A DNA stretch of 8,144 nt from an uncultured Clostridia bacterium (GTDB lineage: Bacteria > Bacillota > Clostridia > Christensenellales > UBA3700), in contig CAMWPK010000062.1 of the NCBI GenBank assembly GCA_947176115.1, positions 1-8,144 on the forward strand. Reading direction: 5' to 3'. Below, in pieces: positions 1 through 5,121 of the stretch. The notes under the pieces are model-generated. The model saw only the letters and a program-made list of their open reading frames with translations. It was not told the origin of the DNA and did no database searches. The number at the start of each line of letters is the position of its first letter. Position 1 is the stretch's first letter. The translations under genes were made by a program, and so were the position numbers.

Positions 1-10
1 TTTTTTCCTT
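1..10 (-). promoter_or_regulatory. Shine-Dalgarno of a gene starting just left of the window
   Basis: Read on the minus strand, the edge of the window is AAGGAAAAAA. This is a good ribosome-binding core (AAGGA, bases 10 to 6) followed by five A's running off the end, so a start codon within a few bases to the left of base 1 would be at normal spacing. Promoter elements on the same strand lie upstream at 46-54 and 129-157. The gene itself cannot be seen, so its existence is inferred. Confidence 0.4.
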
Positions 11-45
11 AAAAGTTTATTCTTTCTAAATATATTTTGACATAC

Positions 46-54
46 ATTATATCA
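46..54 (-). promoter_or_regulatory. Possible second promoter (extended -10) for the off-window gene
   Basis: The minus strand reads TGATATAAT, a perfect extended -10 (TGnTATAAT). The hexamer 17 bases upstream (74-69, GTTAAA) is a poor -35, so any activity would depend on the extended -10. A start near base 39 would give a leader of about 40 bases before the off-window start codon. The region is very AT-rich, so a chance match is possible. Confidence 0.35.
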
Positions 55-92
55 AATTACTCAAAAGTTTTAACTTTTTAGCATTTATTATT

Positions 93-118
93 ATAATTGT
101 TAAAAATTTAACAATTAT
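93..118. promoter_or_regulatory. Rex-type redox operator (perfect consensus)
   Basis: Bases 97-114 read TTGTTAA-AAAT-TTAACAA. That equals the Rex consensus TTGTTAAnnnnTTAACAA described for clostridia at all 14 defined positions. The dyad extends two further base pairs on each side, giving a perfect palindrome of 12-base arms around a 2-base centre. Rex is the NADH/NAD+-sensing repressor of fermentation genes. The site lies about 8 to 25 bases downstream of the transcription start expected from the promoter at 129-157, where bound repressor would block elongation of a minus-strand transcript running to the left. The sequence match is direct; Rex binding is inferred, and no rex gene is in the window. 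Confidence 0.65.
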
Positions 119-128
119 TGACATATAC

Positions 129-157
129 ATTTTAATCAATTATCCAAATTATGTCAA
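129..157 (-). promoter_or_regulatory. Sigma-A-type promoter for the gene left of the window
   Basis: On the minus strand a perfect -35 TTGACA (157-152) is followed by a 17-base spacer and TAAAAT (134-129). This is 11 of 12 consensus bases at ideal spacing. Transcription would start near base 122 and run off the left edge. A pure A/T palindrome (159-176) sits immediately upstream of the -35 and resembles an UP element. Rex-type palindromes lie on both sides (93-118 and 184-201). The promoter faces away from pflA and so serves the next gene. Confidence 0.55.
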
Positions 158-158
158 C

Positions 159-176
159 AAAAATTATATAATTTTT
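159..176. repeat. 18-base perfect A/T palindrome (UP element or weak pflA terminator)
   Basis: Bases 159-176 form a perfect palindrome made only of A and T, lying between the pflA stop codon and the promoter at 129-157. On the minus strand it ends in a run of T's, so it could act as a very weak hairpin terminator for the pflBA transcript. Its A- and T-tracts directly upstream of the -35 box fit an UP element at least as well. With no G-C pairs, a stable RNA hairpin is unlikely. Confidence 0.25.
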
Positions 177-183
177 TTGAAAA

Positions 184-201
184 TAGTTAAAATTTTAACA
201 A
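184..201. promoter_or_regulatory. Second Rex-type operator overlapping the pflA stop
   Basis: Bases 184-201 read TAGTTAA-AATT-TTAACAA, matching 13 of the 14 defined bases of the Rex consensus; the one difference is A for T at the second position. The core GTTAAAATTTTAAC is a perfect palindrome differing from the core of the 93-118 site by one central base. It overlaps the pflA stop codon (187-189) and the last four codons. Its centre is 87 bp from that of the first site, so the pair brackets the promoter at 129-157, an arrangement compatible with two dimers co-operating across it. Binding is inferred. Confidence 0.5.
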
Positions 202-861
202 ATCATGAGCCTTTTGCAAATCGGCTTTAGAACCTTCCTCGTATTTTTCATACGTAAAAGGCAGATTTAATCTGTTATACTTGCTCTCGCAGAGTTTTCT
301 AAACGCCAAAAACTTGACCTCTTTAATGCATGAATACTTCTCTTTAATGTCCTTTAACTTTAGCAATTTCTCGGCGGTATCATTGAGAGCGGGCACGAGA
401 ACGTTGGTCAAAGTTACGAATTTATCTAATTCCTCGCAGGCGTTTAGAAAGTCGAATACTCTCTTGTCTACTTCGCGCTCTTGATTTTTTATATCAAGTC
501 TTATGCCGTCGCAAAGTTCGATGAGTTCTCTATCGCAAATAAGTCCGTTGGTTTCTATAATAACGCTGATGCTTTCTTGATGAAGAGCTTTTATGAGTTC
601 TTTGCAAAAATCCGCTTGCAAAAACGGCTCGCCACCCGATAGGGTGACGCCACCGTTCTTAATATAACTTTTATAGCGTTTAATTCTGGCAACAAGTTCA
701 GACAAAGTAATCTCATTGCCCTTTTCCGTCCACGTTTCGGGATTGTGGCAAAAACCGCATCGCATATTGCATCCCGTGAAGAATATAACACAGCGCAAGC
801 CTTTGCCGTCTACAGCCGAACCGTTGTAGATAGAATCTATTCTAGCCTTACATTTCTCCAT
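187..861 (-). CDS. pflA: Pyruvate formate-lyase activating enzyme (radical SAM)
   Basis: This cytosolic radical SAM enzyme uses a [4Fe-4S] cluster and S-adenosylmethionine to abstract hydrogen from the radical glycine of PflB, switching it on under anoxic conditions. The cluster motif CNMRCGFC (CX3CX2C) gives Cys31, Cys35 and Cys38 and is followed by HNPETW, typical of glycyl-radical activases. The SAM-binding GGEP is at 76-79. At 224 residues it is slightly shorter than E. coli PflA (246) and carries only the one cluster motif, without the extra ferredoxin-like insert of activases for glycerol dehydratase or benzylsuccinate synthase types. The usual DGPG before the cluster motif reads DGKG here. 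The ATG at 861 lies inside the end of pflB (14-bp overlap), with a moderate ribosome site (GAAGAGAA) within the pflB coding sequence, implying coupled translation. Substrate assignment rests on family and the adjacent pflB. Confidence 0.95.
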   Translation of the reverse strand: MEKCKARIDSIYNGSAVDGKGLRCVIFFTGCNMRCGFCHNPETWTEKGNEITLSELVARIKRYKSYIKNGGVTLSGGEPFLQADFCKELIKALHQESISVIIETNGLICDRELIELCDGIRLDIKNQEREVDKRVFDFLNACEELDKFVTLTNVLVPALNDTAEKLLKLKDIKEKYSCIKEVKFLAFRKLCESKYNRLNLPFTYEKYEEGSKADLQKAHDLLKF

Positions 862-3076
862 GGTACGTTCTCTTCAAGACTTCAAGCTGTTGTGGCTTGG
901 AGAGTTTATGGAAGTTGACGGCGTAACCCGATACACGAATTGTGATATTCGGATACATTTCAGGATTTTCCATCGCTACCACGAGTTTTTCTCTGTCAAG
1001 CACGTTGACGTTGAGGTGGTGACCGCCGTTCTCAAAATAGCCGTTGAGCATATCCGAGAGGTTGTCTACTCTCTTGTCCATATTCTCGCCAAGAGCATTT
1101 GGCAAAATGGAGAACGTATTGGATATACCGTCTTGACAACAGTTGTATGGCAACTTGGATACTGAATTGAGTGACGCCAAAGCGCCGTTGGTTTCTCTAT
1201 TGTGCATTGGATTTGCGCCCGGAGCAAAAGGCTCGCCTTTCTTTCTGCCGTCAGGAGTAGATCCCGTCTTCTTGCCGTATACTACGTTGGACGTAATGGT
1301 CAAAGCCGACAAAGTGTGTTGAGAATCTCTGTAAGTCGGGATTTTCTTCAACTCATTGCTGAATCTCGTCAATACGTCAACTGCAATTGAGTCAACTCTA
1401 TCGTCGTCGTTGCCGTACTTTGGAAAATCGCCTTTGATTTCAAAGTCCGTAATAAGACCGCTTTCGCCGTATACAGGAGTAACTTCCGCATATTTGATTG
1501 CAGATAAAGAGTCTGCAATTACTGACAAGCCCGCTACACCGCAAGCCATAAATCTCGTAACTTCGGTGTCGTGCAAAGCCATTTGTATCTTCTCGTACGC
1601 ATACTTGTCGTGCATTCTGTGAATTACGTTGAGCGTGTTGATATAAAGTCTGCTCATCCAAGAACAATACTTGTCAAATGCTTGCATTACTTCGTTGTAG
1701 TCAAGTTTGCCCTTAAACTGCTTGCCCTCTGGAGCAACTTGCATTCCGTAGTTTTCGTCCTTACCGCCGTTGAGCGTCAAGAGAAGAAGTTTTGCAAGGT
1801 TACATCTAGCTCCAAAGAATTGCATTTGCTTGCCCACCTGCATTGCCGATACGCAACATGCGATTGCGTAATCGTCGCCATACATAGGACGCATCAAGTC
1901 GTCGTTTTCATATTGAATAGAATCAGTGTCGATAGATACTTGAGCGCAGAATTTCTTGAAGTTGTCAGGTAGCTTATCCGACCAAAGTATCGTCAAGTTT
2001 GGCTCCGGAGCGCTACCCAAAGTATAAAGCGTGTTGAGTACTCTGAAAGAATTCTTTGTCACAAGCGTTCTGCCGTCGTTCGTCATACCGCCTACGCTCT
2101 CCGTCGTCCAAGTAGGATCTCCGCCAAAGAGGTCGTTGTATTCAGGAGTACGAAGCTGTCTTGAAAGTCTGAGTTTAATGACGAAGTCGTCCATAAGTTC
2201 TTGCGCTTGCTCTTCCGTCAAAATACCTTTTTCCATATCTCTTTGGATATAGATATCAAGGAAAGTAGAAGTTCTGCCAAGGCTCATTGCGGCGCCATTT
2301 TGCTCTTTGATTGCGGCAAGGTAACCAAAATATAGCCATTGAATTGCTTCTTTTGCAGTGTTTGCAGGTTGAGAAATGTCAAAGCCGTAAATTTGCGCCA
2401 TTCCCTTCAAATCTTCAAGCGCCTTGATTTGTTGGCTCAATTCCTCAAGTTGTTTGATATTCTCTTCAGACATATCGTTCTTGCCGTATCTAACCTTGTC
2501 GGCTTTCTTCTGCTCAATGAGGTAATCTACGCCGTAAAGCGCAACTCTTCTATAGTCGCCGATGATACGACCTCTTCCGTAAGCGTCGGGAAGTCCCGTA
2601 AGAATACCAACCTTTCTTGCCGCTCTCATTTCGTCGGTATATACGCTGAATACTCCGTCATTGTGAGTGGTGGAATACTTAAAGTTCTCTTCTATACCGT
2701 CGGAGAGTTTATAACCGTAAGCCTCGCAAGCCTGTCTTGCCATACGGATACCGCCAAAAGGATTGACTCCTCTCTTTAACGGCTCGTCAGTCTGAAAACC
2801 TACTATAATATCGAGATTCTTGTCGATATATCCCGCATCGTAAGACAAAAGTCCGGAAACGCGCTTTGTATCCACGTCAAGAACTCCGCCTTTATCTCTC
2901 TCCTTTTTGAGGAGTTTGTTGACCTTATCCATTACCTTTTTGGTACGCTCGGTAGGTCCGGCCAAGAAAGATTTGTCGCCATCGTACGGAGTATAGTTGA
3001 GATTGATAAAATCTCTTACTGCAATTTGGTCTTGCCAAGCGCCTTCCTTAAAGCCGTTCCATTGTTCAAATTTCAT
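848..3076 (-). CDS. pflB: Formate C-acetyltransferase (pyruvate formate-lyase)
   Basis: This glycyl-radical enzyme converts pyruvate and CoA to acetyl-CoA and formate, a main carbon route in strict and facultative fermenters; it is cytosolic and killed by oxygen. All key residues are present: the catalytic Cys407-Cys408 pair in IACCVSAMQ, and Gly717 in the C-terminal RVSGYAV motif, which holds the stored radical. The PFL domain covers roughly residues 1-610 and the glycine-radical domain about 620-742. The length of 742 is close to E. coli PflB (760). The Cys-Cys pair distinguishes true PFL from glycerol or choline lyase relatives, which have a single Cys. The ATG at 3076 follows a strong AAAGGAGA ribosome site 7 to 8 bases upstream, and a near-consensus promoter lies at 3121-3149. 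Its end overlaps pflA by 14 bp, making a pflBA operon. No formate transporter (focA) is in view. Confidence 0.98.
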   Translation of the reverse strand: MKFEQWNGFKEGAWQDQIAVRDFINLNYTPYDGDKSFLAGPTERTKKVMDKVNKLLKKERDKGGVLDVDTKRVSGLLSYDAGYIDKNLDIIVGFQTDEPLKRGVNPFGGIRMARQACEAYGYKLSDGIEENFKYSTTHNDGVFSVYTDEMRAARKVGILTGLPDAYGRGRIIGDYRRVALYGVDYLIEQKKADKVRYGKNDMSEENIKQLEELSQQIKALEDLKGMAQIYGFDISQPANTAKEAIQWLYFGYLAAIKEQNGAAMSLGRTSTFLDIYIQRDMEKGILTEEQAQELMDDFVIKLRLSRQLRTPEYNDLFGGDPTWTTESVGGMTNDGRTLVTKNSFRVLNTLYTLGSAPEPNLTILWSDKLPDNFKKFCAQVSIDTDSIQYENDDLMRPMYGDDYAIACCVSAMQVGKQMQFFGARCNLAKLLLLTLNGGKDENYGMQVAPEGKQFKGKLDYNEVMQAFDKYCSWMSRLYINTLNVIHRMHDKYAYEKIQMALHDTEVTRFMACGVAGLSVIADSLSAIKYAEVTPVYGESGLITDFEIKGDFPKYGNDDDRVDSIAVDVLTRFSNELKKIPTYRDSQHTLSALTITSNVVYGKKTGSTPDGRKKGEPFAPGANPMHNRETNGALASLNSVSKLPYNCCQDGISNTFSILPNALGENMDKRVDNLSDMLNGYFENGGHHLNVNVLDREKLVVAMENPEMYPNITIRVSGYAVNFHKLSKPQQLEVLKRTYHGEM

Positions 3077-3095
3077 TTGCGATTCTCCTTTATCA

Positions 3096-3107
3096 ACAAT
3101 ATATTGT
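3096..3107. promoter_or_regulatory. 12-base palindrome in the pflB leader
   Basis: ACAATATATTGT is a perfect palindrome lying about 8 to 19 bases downstream of the predicted pflB transcription start and just upstream of the ribosome site (3091-3085). The position suits a repressor operator, or a hairpin affecting translation. It does not match the Rex consensus found at the left edge, nor an FNR or CRP site, and I cannot assign a protein to it. The match may be by chance in AT-rich DNA. Confidence 0.3.
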
Positions 3108-3120
3108 GTTATGCTATTAA

Positions 3121-3149
3121 AGTATATGCAAAATATAGTGCCTTGTCAA
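3121..3149 (-). promoter_or_regulatory. Promoter of the pflBA operon
   Basis: The minus strand has TTGACA (3149-3144), a 17-base spacer and TATACT (3126-3121), i.e. 11 of 12 consensus bases at ideal spacing. The start would be near 3114, leaving a leader of about 37 bases that ends in a strong ribosome site. Just upstream of the -35 is the dyad TTAAC-ATA-GTTAA (3156-3168). This is the Rex half-site in everted orientation, so it is not a Rex operator, though another regulator might use it. Confidence 0.65.
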
Positions 3150-3219
3150 ATGCTTTTAACATAGTTAAGGTAAATTATTTTAATTTTTAGGCTAGGCAAA
3201 TTTTCCAATTGACAATTCA

Positions 3220-3254
3220 AGCGCCAACATATACTTCCTAAGTTAGTATGCGCT
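3220..3254. other. Imperfect hairpin in the yjbR-pflB intergenic region
   Basis: Arms AGCGC (3220-3224) and GCGCT (3250-3254) enclose a second pairing, ATACT (3231-3235) with AGTAT (3245-3249), leaving a six-base bulge on one side and a nine-base loop. It lies downstream of the yjbR-like stop codon, where a terminator would be expected, but no T-run follows on the minus strand, so a classical intrinsic terminator is not supported. The rest of the 220-base gap (3077-3296) holds the pflB promoter, a short AATTG-A-CAATT palindrome (3207-3217) and AT-rich sequence. Confidence 0.25.
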
Positions 3255-3296
3255 GTGAAAGAAAAAGGTTGCTATACAAATTATGGGAATAAAAAG

Positions 3297-3650
3297 TTAT
3301 TTAAGTTTATCAATTGCTCTTGCATACGACGTATCTGCCAAATTCTTAAGCAATTCGTCGGGAATATCCGCAATAATAGCCGTACTCTTGTATTTTGCCT
3401 GCGTCGGCGGACAATGCCAACCTCTAGTAATACTTTCGGGATATTCAAGTCGCAATGTCAGCGCAGTGTCTACGTCTGTCGAGAATGTAAAAATCTCTTT
3501 GCCGTTAAGAGTATAAAACTCTGCAAAAATTCTCGACTTTTCACTTTTTGCCGATTTTGTTTTAATAGTAATGTAGTCGTTGCCAAAGGTATAATCGATA
3601 AACACCCCTTTCTTTTCAAGACAGTATTGTAAAAGTTCTTTCGTACTCAT
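3297..3650 (-). CDS. MmcQ/YjbR-family small protein (intact copy)
   Basis: A 117-residue cytosolic protein with the hallmarks of the MmcQ/YjbR (CyaY-like fold) family. It opens with MSTKELLQYCLEKKG, close to the start of E. coli YjbR. In the second half it has a WHCPPTQAKY segment at the position where relatives have the conserved His/Lys-Trp region, and it ends with a PDELLKNLADTSYARA helix. Length matches the family. Members are often called DNA-binding on structural grounds, but no firm function is known and none is claimed here. The ATG at 3650 has an AAAGGA ribosome site about six bases upstream. Its first 58 codons, and the sequence upstream, are repeated exactly at 3832-4188. Before that duplication it would have followed the membrane-protein gene by 15 bases, suggesting one operon. 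Confidence 0.75.
   Translation of the reverse strand: MSTKELLQYCLEKKGVFIDYTFGNDYITIKTKSAKSEKSRIFAEFYTLNGKEIFTFSTDVDTALTLRLEYPESITRGWHCPPTQAKYKSTAIIADIPDELLKNLADTSYARAIDKLK
3478..3537. repeat. Inverted repeat at the duplication breakpoint
   Basis: GTCGAGAAT (3478-3486) and ATTCTCGAC (3529-3537) are perfect 9-base inverted arms. Between them lies a smaller hairpin, AGAGT-ATAAA-ACTCT (3508-3522). The outer arm begins one base inside the end of the 355-bp repeat unit. The structure is repeated at 3833-3892. A hairpin here on single-stranded DNA could have promoted slippage during replication; this mechanism is inference. The arms lie inside coding sequence, so they may have no regulatory role. 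Confidence 0.5.
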
Positions 3651-3665
3651 AAAATTCCTTTGTAA

Positions 3666-3833
3666 CTATGCTACTCCAATACCGCCGTCGCCGTCGGAAG
3701 GCGAATTGATTATCGTCAAAAAATCTTTGTTCTTCGCAACTATTCTGCGTTTAATAAGTCTGCGCTTGATAAGGTCTAAAGTACCTTCGTAAGGCATGTA
3801 GTAGTCAACCGCTTCTCTATTCTTAGCTAATTG
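3666..3833 (-). pseudogene. 3' remnant of the membrane-protein gene
   Basis: This is an exact copy of the last 55 codons and stop of the gene at 4021-4980 (from QLAKNREAV to GGIGVA), produced by the 355-bp tandem duplication. It has no start codon of its own in a sensible context. The frame stays open upstream into the copied yjbR-like sequence, but that upstream part is an out-of-frame reading of a known gene and not real protein. Its main effect is to keep the native upstream context, including the ribosome site, of the intact yjbR-like gene at 3297-3650. Confidence 0.85.
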
Positions 3834-4005
3834 TCGAGAATGTAAAAATCTCTTTGCCGTTAAGAGTATAAAACTCTGCAAAAATTCTCGACTTTTCACT
3901 TTTTGCCGATTTTGTTTTAATAGTAATGTAGTCGTTGCCAAAGGTATAATCGATAAACACCCCTTTCTTTTCAAGACAGTATTGTAAAAGTTCTTTCGTA
4001 CTCAT
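3823..4005 (-). pseudogene. Truncated MmcQ/YjbR-family copy
   Basis: The first 58 codons are identical to those of the intact gene at 3297-3650. After the duplication junction the frame adds only Ile-Ser and stops, giving 60 residues. It keeps the ATG and AAAGGA ribosome site and sits 15 bases after the intact membrane-protein gene, so it could still be translated. It lacks the entire C-terminal half of the family domain, including the WHCPP region and last helix, and is most likely non-functional. It is too recent to show decay. Confidence 0.85.
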
Positions 4006-4020
4006 AAAATTCCTTTGTAA

Positions 4021-4980
4021 CTATGCTACTCCAATACCGCCGTCGCCGTCGGAAGGCGAATTGATTATCGTCAAAAAATCTTTGTTCTTCGCAACTATTC
4101 TGCGTTTAATAAGTCTGCGCTTGATAAGGTCTAAAGTACCTTCGTAAGGCATGTAGTAGTCAACCGCTTCTCTATTCTTAGCTAATTGAGCGTCATACTC
4201 TTCTAATATTATGTCTATTAGTTCCTTGGCGTAAGTCACTCGTCTATTGCTCTTGATACGGTAAAGGCACGGGGTATCCTTGCAACTAGGCAAGTCTGCC
4301 AAATCTTCTATCTTATATTTCGTATCATTGCATGATATAGGTATTATAGCAAGCAATATGCAAAGCGTCTTTCCCTTAATAACCACTCTTGCAAAACAAT
4401 CTTTGCCAATGCGAAAACTCTCTCTGCCCCAGCTTGTCCTTGCGCGAACTCTTTTATAAGATAAAAGATGATTTTTAATTTCCGAATACCATTCTTTTAC
4501 TTGGTCGTCTGATTGAATAAGTTTTGCGGTAAAACTCCTGTCGTACCTTACGCCCATTTCACCGGTTTCGTCTTCAACAGGCATTAATGTGGCTATCCCC
4601 TTTTTCAATGCTTGCATAGTTGAATCGTCCTGTTGTTGAGGTTGAGATTCAGAGCGAATTACTTCTGATTGTTGAGCAGGCTCTTGTAATACTTCTGCGG
4701 TTTGAGTTTGACTAGGGCAATCGCTGACGTCTTCATCAACAATTTCATAACTTTGTATAGTATAGACAGGTAATACTTCAACGCGTTGACTATTGGCGTC
4801 GCTATTCTCTTGCTCTTGCGAAAGTCTGCTTTGCTCTTGCTCTTCCTCTTGCGCCTCTTTTGGCGGATTTGCTTTGTCTTTTGCCAATTCCAAAGCAAAA
4901 AAGACTAGAAGTAGCGCCATTAATACCGACAGCGTAATGAGAAATGCCGTAATAGTGCCGTTGCTAAGCCCGCCAAACAT
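4021..4980 (-). CDS. Membrane-anchored protein of unknown function
   Basis: I do not recognise a named function. The 319-residue product has one strong membrane helix near the N-terminus (about residues 9-31, TITAFLITLSVLMALLLVFF). A long acidic, Gln/Glu/Ser-rich and probably disordered linker follows (about 35-125). A folded domain spans about 145-262, with motifs RSFTAKLIQSDD, HLLSYKRVRAR, KGKTLCILLAI, PCLYRIKSNRR and YAKELID. My recollection is that domains of this pattern recur in uncharacterised proteins of Clostridia; that was not checked. A basic tail (KRRLIKRR, 287-294) ends the protein. The ATG at 4980 has no recognisable ribosome site, and the frame stays open upstream to a TAA at 5116-5118, so the N-terminus is uncertain. 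The yjbR-like gene follows at 15 bases in the parental arrangement. Its last 56 codons are duplicated downstream. Confidence 0.75.
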   Translation of the reverse strand: MFGGLSNGTITAFLITLSVLMALLLVFFALELAKDKANPPKEAQEEEQEQSRLSQEQENSDANSQRVEVLPVYTIQSYEIVDEDVSDCPSQTQTAEVLQEPAQQSEVIRSESQPQQQDDSTMQALKKGIATLMPVEDETGEMGVRYDRSFTAKLIQSDDQVKEWYSEIKNHLLSYKRVRARTSWGRESFRIGKDCFARVVIKGKTLCILLAIIPISCNDTKYKIEDLADLPSCKDTPCLYRIKSNRRVTYAKELIDIILEEYDAQLAKNREAVDYYMPYEGTLDLIKRRLIKRRIVAKNKDFLTIINSPSDGDGGIGVA

Positions 4981-5052
4981 ACGCAGGCTGAATTGAACAA
5001 AATCATTCCATGTAAAGGATAAAACTGTAGTAATAATAATGAACTCCCTAAG

Positions 5053-5081
5053 CTCGATAAGGTCACAAAACGCATATCGAG
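5053..5081. other. Inverted repeat between lysS and the membrane-protein gene
   Basis: CTCGATA (5053-5059) and TATCGAG (5075-5081) form a 7-base stem around a 15-base loop within the 141-base gap 4981-5121. No T-run follows on the minus strand, so it is not a standard terminator of the synthetase gene. It lies just upstream of an AGGGAG ribosome-like sequence (5049-5044). It could be a leader structure or an operator; I cannot decide. I see no convincing promoter in this gap, so read-through from the synthetase promoter is possible. Confidence 0.3.
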
Positions 5082-5121
5082 TTTCGCTACATTCCAGATT
5101 CGTCCTCTTACGTATTTAGAT

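Larger units (their letters stand above)
3477..4188. repeat. Perfect 355-bp tandem duplication
   Basis: The stretch 3477-3833 recurs at 3832-4188, offset by exactly 355 bases; reading base by base I found no differences. The two copies share a TG at the junction (3832-3833). Each copy holds the last 56 codons (including stop) of the membrane-protein gene, the 15-base gap with its ribosome site, and the first 58 codons of the yjbR-like gene. The result is one whole copy of each gene flanking two broken copies. Because 355 is not a multiple of 3, reading frames are not fused. Perfect identity means either a very recent event or an assembly artefact. Confidence 0.95.

Noticed and set aside
118..146. 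Plus-strand promoter starting with TTGACA at 118-123
   Set aside because: No acceptable -10 at 16 to 18 bases (TATCCA at best), and no plus-strand gene follows; the minus-strand promoter in the same region is much better.
3255..3632. Plus-strand open frames (also 3283-3516) starting in the yjbR-pflB gap
   Set aside because: Most of their length is antisense to the YjbR-family gene; the products look like out-of-frame translation and there is no ribosome site or promoter on that strand.
3666..3974. 102-codon minus-strand frame as a novel small gene
   Set aside because: Its first part is an out-of-frame reading of duplicated yjbR-like sequence and the rest is the copied tail of the membrane-protein gene; it is a by-product of the duplication.
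3477..4188. Mobile element or integration scar as the cause of the repeat
   Set aside because: No transposase, terminal inverted repeats or target duplication beyond the tandem unit itself; the unit is plain local coding sequence.
5053..5081. Intrinsic terminator after the lysyl-tRNA synthetase gene
   Set aside because: The hairpin is followed by GCTTAGGGAG rather than a T-run, so it lacks the essential second half of an intrinsic terminator.
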